A DNA stretch of 6,917 bases from an uncultured Porphyromonas sp. (lineage in GTDB: Bacteria > Bacteroidota > Bacteroidia > Bacteroidales > Porphyromonadaceae): assembly GCA_946997275.1 (NCBI GenBank), contig CAMPUN010000058.1, positions 1-6,917 of the forward strand, read 5' to 3'. Within the stretch, counting starts at the first letter, position 1. The number at the start of each line of letters is the position of its first letter. The position numbers were made by a program, and so were the translations under genes. Positions 1-5,325 of the stretch are shown here, piece by piece. The notes beneath the pieces were generated by a model that saw only the letters and a program-made list of their open reading frames with translations, had not been told where the DNA came from and made no database searches.

Positions 1-25
1 CCCTTACATCACTTAGCAGACCTAT

Positions 26-1132
26 ATGAACGATTTACTCAACCGCATAGAAGCTCTGGTGGCGCGCCACGAGGAGCTAGAGACATTGATCACAGACCCT
101 AGCGTCATCGCCGACGGTAGGCGCTTTGCCACCCTGAGCAAGGAGTACACTCATCTCGGAGAGATCCTCAAGGCTGGGGCGCAGTACAAGCAACTCCTGA
201 CCCAGCAGGAGGAGGCCGAGAGCACCCTCCAGGACAACGACAGCGATGAGGAGCTAAAGGCTATGGCGCGCGAACTACTCGCTGAGGCTAAGGAGGAGAT
301 CCCTAAGATGGAGGAAGAGATCAAGCTACTCCTCCTACCGAACGACCCTGAGGACGACAAGAACGCTATCCTAGAGCTACGCGCTGGGACGGGCGGTGAC
401 GAGGCGGCGCTCTTTGCGGGAGATCTCTTCCGTATGTACTCGCGCTACTGCGAGACCAAGGGGTGGAACGTCACCGTCAGTAGCTACACCGAGGGTGGTA
501 CGGGAGGCTACAAAGAGATCGTCCTCAATGTCATAGGTACGGGCGTCTATGGTACGCTTAAGTATGAGAGTGGCGTGCACCGTGTGCAGCGCGTCCCGCA
601 GACGGAAACGCAAGGACGTATCCACACCTCGGCAGCGACCGTGGCGGTACTGCCTGAGGCAGACAAGTTTGAGGTCAACATCAACGAGGGTGAGATCAAG
701 TGGGACACTTTCCGCTCCAGTGGCGCTGGTGGGCAGAATGTCAACAAGGTGGAGTCAGGCGTACGCCTTCACTATCCGTGGCGCAACCCCAATACGGGCG
801 TCGTGGAGGATATAACGATCGAGTGTACCGAGACGCGCGACCAGCCGAAGAACAAGGAGCGTGCGCTCTCTCGCCTTCGCACGTTCATCTACGACAAGGA
901 GCATCAGAAGTATATCGACGAGATCGCCTCTCGTCGTAAGACGATGGTCTCGACGGGCGACCGCTCGGCAAAGATCCGCACCTACAACTTTCCTCAGGGG
1001 CGTGTCACCGATCACCGCATTGGTCTGACCGTGCACAACCTGCCAGGCGTCCTCGGTGGCGACCTGCAGCCGATCATCGACGCGCTCATCGTTGCTGAGA
1101 ATACCGAGCGCCTCAAGGAGGCCGCCCTCTGA
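26..1132 (+). CDS. prfA: Peptide chain release factor 1 (RF1)
   Basis: Cytoplasmic class I release factor that reads UAA and UAG in the ribosomal A site and triggers hydrolysis of peptidyl-tRNA. The 368-residue length is normal for the family. Residues 1-110 are a charged, probably helical/coiled-coil N-terminal domain. The region around 115-200 is the PCRF core (LRAGTGGDEAALFAGDL, then YTEGGTGGYKE). The stop-codon reading tripeptide of the P-x-T type is P191-Q192-T193, followed by RIHTSAATVAVLPEA. The catalytic GGQ is at 235-237 within SSGAGGQNVNKVESGVR. The PxT tripeptide, rather than the RF2 SPF, makes this RF1 and not RF2. The ATG at 26 is chosen because it gives the usual N-terminus; no clear Shine-Dalgarno precedes it, as is common in Bacteroidota. 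Its own stop is UGA, which RF1 does not read. A mobile element starts 13 bases after the stop. Identification is secure. Confidence 0.98.
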   Translation: MNDLLNRIEALVARHEELETLITDPSVIADGRRFATLSKEYTHLGEILKAGAQYKQLLTQQEEAESTLQDNDSDEELKAMARELLAEAKEEIPKMEEEIKLLLLPNDPEDDKNAILELRAGTGGDEAALFAGDLFRMYSRYCETKGWNVTVSSYTEGGTGGYKEIVLNVIGTGVYGTLKYESGVHRVQRVPQTETQGRIHTSAATVAVLPEADKFEVNINEGEIKWDTFRSSGAGGQNVNKVESGVRLHYPWRNPNTGVVEDITIECTETRDQPKNKERALSRLRTFIYDKEHQKYIDEIASRRKTMVSTGDRSAKIRTYNFPQGRVTDHRIGLTVHNLPGVLGGDLQPIIDALIVAENTERLKEAAL

Positions 1133-1135
1133 TTT

Positions 1136-1145
1136 CGTCCTGTGG
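1136..1145 (+). repeat. Left target-site duplication of the MITE-like element
   Basis: CGTCCTGTGG, repeated exactly at 1407-1416. The two copies abut the ends of the terminal inverted repeats of the element between them. Because the outermost base pair of the element may be shared, the duplication could be counted as 8 to 10 bp. Confidence 0.8.
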
Positions 1146-1180
1146 CAGGGCAGACGCCTTATACAAATGAACTAGTCTCT

Positions 1181-1206
1181 ACGGAGGAAATCGTGAATTC
1201 CTCCGT
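1181..1206 (+). terminator. Hairpin inside the element, possible prfA terminator
   Basis: ACGGAGGAA (1181-1189) pairs perfectly with TTCCTCCGT (1198-1206) around an 8-base loop. A T-rich stretch, CTTTTATTTT (1213-1222), follows after six bases. The distance between stem and T-run is longer than ideal, so termination is only a possibility. The same arm is also the outer part of the internal inverted repeat of the mobile element, so the two structures would compete. Confidence 0.35.
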
Positions 1207-1256
1207 GGAAATCTTTTATTTTCCAGTGAGAGACGGAAAAACTCTTCGGACTTTTG

Positions 1257-1297
1257 ATCTCATTCTTCCGAAGTTTCATCTCATTCTTCCGAAGTTT
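1257..1297. repeat. 21-bp tandem repeat, two copies plus a degenerate third
   Basis: ATCTCATTCTTCCGAAGTTT occurs at 1257-1276 and again at 1278-1297, a period of 21 bp. A decayed copy (CTCTTCGGACTTTTG) precedes them near 1242-1256. The repeat lies at the centre of the mobile element, so it looks like a minisatellite carried within it. Confidence 0.8.
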
Positions 1298-1406
1298 TGT
1301 TTCTTGCCTCGGTGAAGAATTTCTGTTTTCCACGGAGCTATTTGGGATTTCCTCGGTTATCGTCCTAGGCAACTCCTAGCAGAGTGTCTATAATGCGTCA
1401 GCCCTG

Positions 1407-1416
1407 CGTCCTGTGG
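1407..1416 (+). repeat. Right target-site duplication of the MITE-like element
   Basis: Exact second copy of CGTCCTGTGG from 1136-1145, directly next to the right terminal inverted repeat. Removing one copy plus the element would restore an ordinary spacer leading into the sodB promoter. Confidence 0.8.
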
Positions 1417-1419
1417 GGA

Positions 1420-1451
1420 CTTGTTTTTGTGGTTCGTTTTGTATACCTTTG
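1420..1451 (+). promoter_or_regulatory. Putative Bacteroidota-type promoter of sodB
   Basis: TACCTTTG at 1444-1451 matches the Bacteroidota -7 consensus TAnnTTTG. CTTG at 1420-1423, 20 bases upstream, is an imperfect -33 element (consensus TTTG). A start near 1458 would give a leader of about 60 bases. The -33 element lies only four bases beyond the right end of the mobile-element duplication, so the insertion replaced everything upstream of the core promoter. A 7-bp inverted repeat, CTGCGTC (1404-1410) and GACGCAG (1453-1459), brackets the core. Confidence 0.5.
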
Positions 1452-1460
1452 TGACGCAGT

Positions 1461-1476
1461 CTAGGCTAAGACCTAG
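1461..1476. promoter_or_regulatory. Operator-like palindrome in the sodB leader
   Basis: CTAGG-CTAAGA-CCTAG forms a perfect 5-bp dyad about ten bases after the predicted -7 element, where a bound repressor could block transcription. A closely similar dyad, CTAGG-CAACT-CCTAG, sits at 1365-1379 inside the mobile element. No regulator can be named, and short CTAG dyads can arise by chance. Confidence 0.25.
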
Positions 1477-1516
1477 AGTTGCACATGTCACACTTAAAGT
1501 AAACAGATAAAGCAAT

Positions 1517-2098
1517 ATGACACACGAACTAATAAAGCTCCCCTATGCAAACGATGCGCTCGAGCCAGTAATCAGCGCTGAGACGATTCAGTATCACCAC
1601 GGCAAGCACCTCAAGGGCTATGTCGACACGCTCAATAAGCTCCTGCCCGACTCAGACCTTAAGGACGCCTCTCTTGAGGAGATCGTTCGCAAGGCTGAGG
1701 GCAAGCTCTACAATCAGGCTGGTCAGGTGATGAATCACAACATGTACTTCCTCCAGTTCGCACCAAACGCTGGTGGGCACCCCGAGGGCAAGCTCGCTGA
1801 CGCTATCAAGCGCGACTTTGGTAGCTTTGAAGCTTTCCAGACAGCCTTCAACGATGCCTGCACCTCACTCTTTGGTTCAGGCTGGGCTTGGCTAGCTAGC
1901 GACGACAAGGGCAAGCTCTCTATCGAGAAGGAGCCTAACGCTGGTAACCCACTACGCAAGGGTCTCAAGCCGCTGATGTGCTTCGACGTATGGGAGCACG
2001 CTTACTACCTCACTTATCAGAATCGCCGTGCTGATCACGTCAAGGACCTATGGTCTATCATTGACTGGAAGGAGATCGCACGTCGCTACGAGGCGTAA
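1517..2098 (+). CDS. sodB: Superoxide dismutase, Fe/Mn family
   Basis: Cytoplasmic enzyme that dismutates superoxide to oxygen and hydrogen peroxide, important for an anaerobe meeting air. The 193-residue length fits the family, and there is no signal peptide. Metal ligands are His27 (in QYHHGKHLKGY), His74 (in GQVMNHNMYF), Asp157 and His161 (in FDVWEHAYYLTYQNRRADH). Gln70 in the first half is the position used by Fe-type enzymes for the second-sphere glutamine, where Mn-types keep it in the C-terminal half. The sequence GSGWAWLAS (120-128) and KEPNAGNP (138-145) are family signatures. The overall match to the P. gingivalis enzyme, as I remember it, is high; that protein is cambialistic. Position 155, two before the Asp ligand, is Cys here, a metal-preference site that is Gly or Thr in most relatives. 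The gene stands alone with its own promoter upstream and a hairpin downstream. Confidence 0.97.
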   Translation: MTHELIKLPYANDALEPVISAETIQYHHGKHLKGYVDTLNKLLPDSDLKDASLEEIVRKAEGKLYNQAGQVMNHNMYFLQFAPNAGGHPEGKLADAIKRDFGSFEAFQTAFNDACTSLFGSGWAWLASDDKGKLSIEKEPNAGNPLRKGLKPLMCFDVWEHAYYLTYQNRRADHVKDLWSIIDWKEIARRYEA

Positions 2099-2136
2099 GC
2101 CGATAAGCGCAAACCCGTAGAAGCGATAGCTTAGTG

Positions 2137-2207
2137 GAGAGATTGGGGGTGTGAGCAGTCAGACCTGTAGGGTCGCAAAGCTTTCCTCCCAGTCTCTCTT
2201 CTTTATT
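2137..2207 (+). terminator. Putative terminator after sodB
   Basis: GAGAGATTGGG (2137-2147) pairs with CCCAGTCTCTC (2188-2198) over 11 bp, with one G-U pair. The roughly 40-base loop contains a smaller hairpin, GACC-TGTAG-GGTC (2162-2174). TTCTTTATT follows the stem, giving a moderate U-tract. It could instead act as a leader structure for mdh, for which I see no convincing -7 element in 2199-2261. Confidence 0.55.
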
Positions 2208-2261
2208 AATAGGGGCGCAACGCAACAAGCTGACAATTTCAATACAGACTAAATAAGCACT

Positions 2262-3260
2262 ATGAACTTTGTAACGCAAGACAAACTGGTCCTCATCGGC
2301 GCTGCTGGTATGATCGGATCAAACATGGCGCAGACCGCTGCCATGATGCACCTTACTCCAAACATCTGCCTCTACGACCCCTTTGCCAAGGGACTCGAAG
2401 GCGTCTGGGAGGAGATGCGCCACTGTGGCTTCGAGGGGCTAAACCTCACCTTCACCTCAGACATCGCTGAGGCTCTCCGAGGGGCTAAGTATATCGTCTC
2501 ATCGGGCGGTGCTCCTCGCAAAGAGGGCATGACCCGCGAAGACCTACTCAAGGGGAACTCTGAGATCGCTGCTGAGCTAGGACGCAACATCAAGAAGTAC
2601 TGCCCCGACGTGCACCACGTGGTCATCATCTTCAACCCAGCTGACATCACCGGTCTTGTCACGCTCATTCACTCAGGGCTAAAGCCTTCGCAGGTGACCA
2701 CCCTCGCAGCGCTCGATAGCACACGTCTGCAGAGCGAACTCGCCAAGCACTTTGGTCTCCAGCAGAGCCAGGTAACCAATACCCGCACCTATGGAGGTCA
2801 CGGTGAGCAGATGGCTGTCTTCGCCAGCACCGCTCGTGTCGACGGCACCCCGCTCACAGACCTCATCGGCACAGACCGGCTGACACACGACGACTGGGCT
2901 GCACTCCAGCAACGCGTCATCAAGGGCGGTGCCAACATCATCGCTCTGCGTGGTCGCTCTAGCTTCCAGAGCCCAGCCTACGTATCCATTGAGATGATAC
3001 GCGCGGCTATGGGTGGCGAGCCCTTCCGCTGGCCAGCTGGTTGCTTCGTTCGTGACAGCCGTTACAAGAATGTGATGATGGCTCGTGAGACCACCATCAC
3101 ACGTGACGGTGTAGCTTATAAGGAGGTCAAGGGGCTACCCGACGAAGAGGCAGCTCTCGACAAGAGCTACGAGCACCTACAGGCTATGCGTGACCAGATC
3201 ATACAGATGGGCATCATCCCCGCTGTCGCTGACTGGCACACGGTCAATCCCAATCTATAG
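2262..3260 (+). CDS. mdh: Malate dehydrogenase (NAD-dependent)
   Basis: Cytoplasmic lactate/malate dehydrogenase superfamily enzyme that interconverts malate and oxaloacetate with NAD(H), feeding the reductive C4 branch used by Bacteroidales in fumarate respiration. Its 332 residues match the family. The Rossmann glycine motif is G13-A-A-G16-M-I-G19, with Asp39 at the end of the second strand for the NAD ribose. The mobile-loop motif APRKEGMTR holds substrate arginines Arg86 and Arg92; arginine at the first position, rather than the glutamine of lactate dehydrogenases, specifies malate. NPAD at 125-128, Asp152 and Arg155 in LDSTR, and catalytic His180 in YGGHGEQM complete the active site. The ATG at 2262 lies in an AT-rich leader (AAATAAGCACT) and gives the expected N-terminus. 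Hairpins bound it on both sides, so it is probably monocistronic. Confidence 0.97.
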   Translation: MNFVTQDKLVLIGAAGMIGSNMAQTAAMMHLTPNICLYDPFAKGLEGVWEEMRHCGFEGLNLTFTSDIAEALRGAKYIVSSGGAPRKEGMTREDLLKGNSEIAAELGRNIKKYCPDVHHVVIIFNPADITGLVTLIHSGLKPSQVTTLAALDSTRLQSELAKHFGLQQSQVTNTRTYGGHGEQMAVFASTARVDGTPLTDLIGTDRLTHDDWAALQQRVIKGGANIIALRGRSSFQSPAYVSIEMIRAAMGGEPFRWPAGCFVRDSRYKNVMMARETTITRDGVAYKEVKGLPDEEAALDKSYEHLQAMRDQIIQMGIIPAVADWHTVNPNL

Positions 3261-3310
3261 CATACACGCCCTCGCTTCGCCTAGCATATCGAAGTAAGGC
3301 GCCAACGTCT

Positions 3311-3350
3311 GACGACCACGTGGAGTAATCCGTGTGGTCGTCTCTTTGTT
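3311..3350 (+). terminator. Intrinsic terminator of mdh
   Basis: GACGACCAC (3311-3319) pairs perfectly with GTGGTCGTC (3334-3342). Five more pairs, two of them G-U, close onto a GTAA tetraloop (3325-3328), giving about 14 bp in all. TCTTTGTTT follows immediately. This is one of the clearest terminators in the window. The 320-base gap between mdh and the next gene holds this element, a promoter and a structured leader; I see nothing else convincing in it. Confidence 0.85.
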
Positions 3351-3438
3351 TACGCCGAAACCTTCGGGATCGTCGACTCTTTTACGCCCCAAGTGTTCCT
3401 ACAGCGAGCTACTTATTAGACTTGTGTAGTCGAGAATA

Positions 3439-3469
3439 CTTGCGCGGTAATTGTTTTTCTGTATATTTG
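3439..3469 (+). promoter_or_regulatory. Bacteroidota-type promoter of the barrel-protein genes
   Basis: TATATTTG at 3462-3469 fits TAnnTTTG exactly. CTTG at 3439-3442, 19 bases upstream, serves as the -33 element. A start near 3475 implies a 5' leader of about 105 bases ahead of the ATG at 3581. Confidence 0.65.
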
Positions 3470-3481
3470 CCATTGGGAAGG

Positions 3482-3519
3482 CGCTTCCACACGGCTAGAT
3501 AAGCGTATCTGGCGAAGCG
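3482..3519 (+). promoter_or_regulatory. Structured 5' leader hairpin of the barrel-protein mRNA
   Basis: CGCTTC (3482-3487) pairs with GAAGCG (3514-3519). Inside it, CTAGATA (3495-3501) pairs with TATCTGG (3506-3512) around the tetraloop AGCG, with one G-U. A run rich in A and unstructured (ACTTAACTAATTAACTAACC) separates it from the start codon, typical of strongly translated Bacteroidota mRNAs. It may stabilise the transcript; it matches no riboswitch class I know. Confidence 0.4.
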
Positions 3520-3580
3520 TGGGAGTCCCGCAAAGAGAAAAACTTAACTAATTAACTAACCTATAATCAATCAACTAACA

Positions 3581-4276
3581 ATGAAGAAAGTAATTCTCGC
3601 AATCGTTACGATGCTCGCAGCTACTACGCTAGCTACAGCTCAGATGCGCCCCGCTATCAAGGTAGAGGCTGGTGCTAACTTCGCTAACCAGACCGCTAAG
3701 GTCGGAGATCAGTCTCAGGACGGCAAGATGATGATCGGCTACCGCGCAGGTGTCGGTGTCGAGTTCGGCATCACAGACGGCTTCTACGTCAATCCTGGCG
3801 TATACTTCCTCAGCCGTGGTGCTAAGAGTGCAGCTACAGAGGCGCTGGGTGCTAAGGTAGATGCTACTCTTTGGCTCCACAACGTTGAGATCCCTGTACA
3901 TGTAGGATACCGCGCAGCTATCGCTCCTGGTATGGCTGTCTCTATCCAGGCTGGTCCTTGGTTCTCTTACGGCTTCCTTGGTAAGAACGTTTACAAGGCA
4001 ACTGGCGAGGGTACTGTTGCTGACCTTTCAAAGAAGGTTGTTGACGAGCTCAACAAGCGTGACAACAACCCATATAAGGAGTCTAAGGTCGCTGGTGTAA
4101 CTATCCCTGCTACGCTTAAGCCTTTCGATCTAGGTGTCGGTATGCAGGCTGGCTTTGAGTATCGTCAGCTCGGCCTTAACCTAGGCTTCGAGTATGGTCT
4201 ACTCAACACCTCCGCTGTTGAGAATGTGAAGGTCAACAACATGAACTTCTACGTAGGTCTAGGCTATCGCTTCTAA
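3581..4276 (+). CDS. Outer-membrane beta-barrel protein, paralogue 1
   Basis: Predicted small integral outer-membrane protein of the 'outer membrane protein beta-barrel' type (OmpA-like eight-stranded fold), function unknown. Residues 1-20 form a signal peptide (MKKVILAIVTMLAATTLATA) with the site Ala18-Thr-Ala20 before Gln21, as in many Bacteroidota exported proteins, where Gln becomes pyroglutamate. The 231-residue chain then shows alternating hydrophobic/aromatic strands, for example MIGYRAGVGVEFGI, GFYVNPGVYFLSRG, LWLHNVEIPVHVGYR and FDLGVGMQAGFEY, with short turns (TDG, RQ) and longer loops. It ends NMNFYVGLGYRF, a terminal-Phe beta signal for BAM assembly. It has no cysteine. There is no peptidoglycan-binding OmpA domain. 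It starts 105 bases or so after a good promoter and is followed by a diverged tandem copy. Family level is confident; the role could be structural, transport or adhesion. Confidence 0.88.
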   Translation: MKKVILAIVTMLAATTLATAQMRPAIKVEAGANFANQTAKVGDQSQDGKMMIGYRAGVGVEFGITDGFYVNPGVYFLSRGAKSAATEALGAKVDATLWLHNVEIPVHVGYRAAIAPGMAVSIQAGPWFSYGFLGKNVYKATGEGTVADLSKKVVDELNKRDNNPYKESKVAGVTIPATLKPFDLGVGMQAGFEYRQLGLNLGFEYGLLNTSAVENVKVNNMNFYVGLGYRF

Positions 4277-4291
4277 TTAGAGCGACCTAAA
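4251..4291 (+). repeat. Conserved 3' end of tandem duplication, copy 1
   Basis: This 41-bp block covers the last eight codons, the stop and 15 bases after it. It recurs at 5046-5086 with one difference (G4284 versus A5079). The offset of 795 bp equals the spacing between the two start codons, so the duplicated unit ran beyond the coding region. Confidence 0.8.
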
Positions 4292-4315
4292 TCGACTTCT
4301 CTAATGAAGCTTATG

Positions 4316-4352
4316 GGGCGACCTACTCAACTTGTGAGCGGGTCGCCCTTTT
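4316..4352 (+). terminator. Intrinsic terminator between the two barrel genes
   Basis: GGGCGACC (4316-4323) pairs perfectly with GGTCGCCC (4341-4348). An inner stem CTCA/TGAG (4326-4329 with 4335-4338) closes the loop, and TTTT follows at 4349-4352. Only 23 bases separate it from the next start codon, and I see no promoter there. The downstream gene probably depends on readthrough or processing. Confidence 0.8.
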
Positions 4353-4375
4353 GTATCACACAAACCCTATTTACT

Positions 4376-5071
4376 ATGAAGAAGGTAATTCTATCACTCG
4401 TCACGCTGCTCGCAGCTACTACGCTCGCAACAGCTCAAATGCGCCCCTCTGTCAAGCTAGAGGCTGGCGTTAACTGCTCACAGCAAGTCTTGAAGTTTGA
4501 TAAGCTTCCGACAAATGTCGACATGCTCATGGGTTACCGCGTTGGTGTCGGTGTCGAACTGGGCATCAAAAACGGCTTTTACTTCAATCCTGGCCTCTAT
4601 TTCCTCAGTCGTGGCTTCAAGCGCGTAGATGTCGTGGAGAAAGAAATCTCTAGAGACGTCTCTGCAACCATTACAACTACAAACACCCTTTGGCTACACA
4701 ATGTCGAGGTGCCGCTACATGTTGGGTATCGCGTGCCTATCTCTTCAGATATAACACTCTCGCTACAGGCTGGTCCTTGGCTCGCCTACGGCATGGCCGG
4801 CAAGCTTACCACACGGGTAGATATTGACGCACCCAGCTCCCAGAAGTCTGACCCAAGCAAAGAAGCTACGGAAAAGACCATTGAGCCCTACGATACAAAA
4901 AGCAAGTCGCTCAAGCCTTTCGATCTTGGTCTCGGTGTGCAGGGTGCCTTCGAGTATCGTCAGTTTGGTCTCAATCTTGGCTTCGAGCGCAGTTTGCTCA
5001 ACACCTGCTTCCGCGAGATGGGCGAAGTCTACAATATGAACCTATACGTAGGTCTAGGCTATCGCTTCTAA
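4376..5071 (+). CDS. Outer-membrane beta-barrel protein, paralogue 2
   Basis: Tandem paralogue of the preceding barrel protein, also exactly 231 residues when started at 4376. An in-frame ATG exists at 4304, but starting there would put 24 residues encoded by the terminator hairpin ahead of a perfect signal peptide (MKKVILSLVTLLAATTLATA, cut before Gln21), so 4376 is chosen. Strand regions match the first copy closely: MGYRVGVGVELGI, GFYFNPGLYFLSRGF, LWLHNVEVPLHVGYR, LKPFDLGLGVQGAFEYRQFGLNLGFE (in two blocks), and the terminal YVGLGYRF. The predicted extracellular loops differ in sequence and length, notably around 145-172, which is rich in Lys, Ser, Asp and Glu. Two cysteines, Cys34 and Cys211, are unique to this copy. 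It follows a terminator with no visible promoter of its own. Function is unknown; divergence limited to loops suggests surface selection. Confidence 0.88.
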   Translation: MKKVILSLVTLLAATTLATAQMRPSVKLEAGVNCSQQVLKFDKLPTNVDMLMGYRVGVGVELGIKNGFYFNPGLYFLSRGFKRVDVVEKEISRDVSATITTTNTLWLHNVEVPLHVGYRVPISSDITLSLQAGPWLAYGMAGKLTTRVDIDAPSSQKSDPSKEATEKTIEPYDTKSKSLKPFDLGLGVQGAFEYRQFGLNLGFERSLLNTCFREMGEVYNMNLYVGLGYRF

Positions 5072-5086
5072 TTAGAGCAACCTAAA
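5046..5086 (+). repeat. Conserved 3' end of tandem duplication, copy 2
   Basis: Second copy of the 41-bp block at 4251-4291, 40 of 41 positions identical, again spanning the stop codon. Sequence after 5086 no longer resembles that after copy 1, so this marks the approximate right edge of the duplication. Confidence 0.8.
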
Positions 5087-5127
5087 CCTGAACTACCTCT
5101 CATAGTAGAGCTAGACGGTAAAAACAA

Positions 5128-5163
5128 AGGCAGGCTCTCTGGTACGTACCAGGGAGCCTGCTT
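5128..5163. terminator. Bidirectional terminator between convergent units
   Basis: A 16-bp stem runs from 5128-5143 with 5148-5163, with one G-U-type pair and the tetraloop ACGT (5144-5147). The core arms read GCAGGCTC and GAGCCTGC. On the - strand it is followed by TTTGTTTTTA (complement of 5118-5127), a good U-tract for the carboxylase gene arriving from the right. On the + strand only CTTCTGT follows, so termination of the barrel genes may be weaker. Confidence 0.75.
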
Positions 5164-5190
5164 CTGTAGTGTCTGAGTGGTCTTGACGGA

Positions 5191-5322
5191 TAACGTTTTG
5201 ACACAACGGACGCACGGGACGAGTAACGGCTGTAGGGACGCACGATCTGTGCGTCCGTTGTATCAAAGGTTACAGCGTTGAGGTTTTAACGGGGACGGAC
5301 GCACAGATCGTGCGTCCCTACA
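5191..5322. repeat. REPIN-like array of nested GGACGCAC palindromes
   Basis: The octamer GGACGCAC occurs at 5208, 5236 and 5297, and its complement GTGCGTCC at 5249 and 5310 (and again at 5424). Two self-complementary hairpins, 5236-5256 and 5297-5317 (8-bp perfect stems, 5-base loops), lie in opposite orientation within a 28-bp perfect inverted repeat, 5231-5258 with 5295-5322. A further arm, ACAACGGACGCAC (5203-5215), pairs with 5249-5261, and the similarity extends outward to 5191 and about 5272 with mismatches. This is the architecture of REP/REPIN extragenic elements. No coding sequence overlaps. Confidence 0.75.
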
Positions 5323-5325
5323 CAG

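Larger units (their letters stand above)
1146..1406. mobile_element. MITE-like non-autonomous insertion element, 261 bp
   Basis: The ends are imperfect inverted repeats: 1146-1165 reads CAGGGCAGACGCCTTATACA, and the reverse complement of 1387-1406 differs at 3 of 20 positions. A perfect 10-bp direct repeat (1136-1145 and 1407-1416) flanks it, as expected for a target duplication. Inside lies a second inverted-repeat pair, 1181-1211 against 1327-1357, with 11/12 and 11/11 matching blocks separated by 8 bases on both sides. The centre has a 21-bp tandem repeat. No transposase is encoded, so any movement would need an enzyme in trans. CAGGG-type ends with an 8-10 bp duplication recall the ISAs1 family, and Porphyromonas carries MITEs with internal minisatellites; both comparisons are from memory. 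It occupies most of the gap between prfA and sodB and its internal hairpins may end prfA transcription. Confidence 0.82.

Noticed and set aside
1..25. Possible 3' end of an upstream gene (TAG at 14-16)
   Set aside because: Only four codons are visible before it, too little to support a call.
755..1036. Long - strand open frame within prfA
   Set aside because: It is antisense to a securely identified gene with normal codon structure and resembles no known protein.
1172..1372. 66-residue - strand open frame with KLRKNE heptads
   Set aside because: It lies wholly inside the mobile element and its repetitiveness comes from the 21-bp tandem repeat; no promoter or family resemblance supports a gene.
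2058..2279. 73-residue - strand open frame across the sodB-mdh gap
   Set aside because: It overlaps the end of sodB, the start of mdh and the terminator-like hairpin, with no recognisable protein features.
4304..4375. Upstream in-frame ATG giving paralogue 2 a 24-residue extension
   Set aside because: The extension would bury the signal peptide and is encoded by the terminator hairpin; the ATG at 4376 aligns exactly with paralogue 1.
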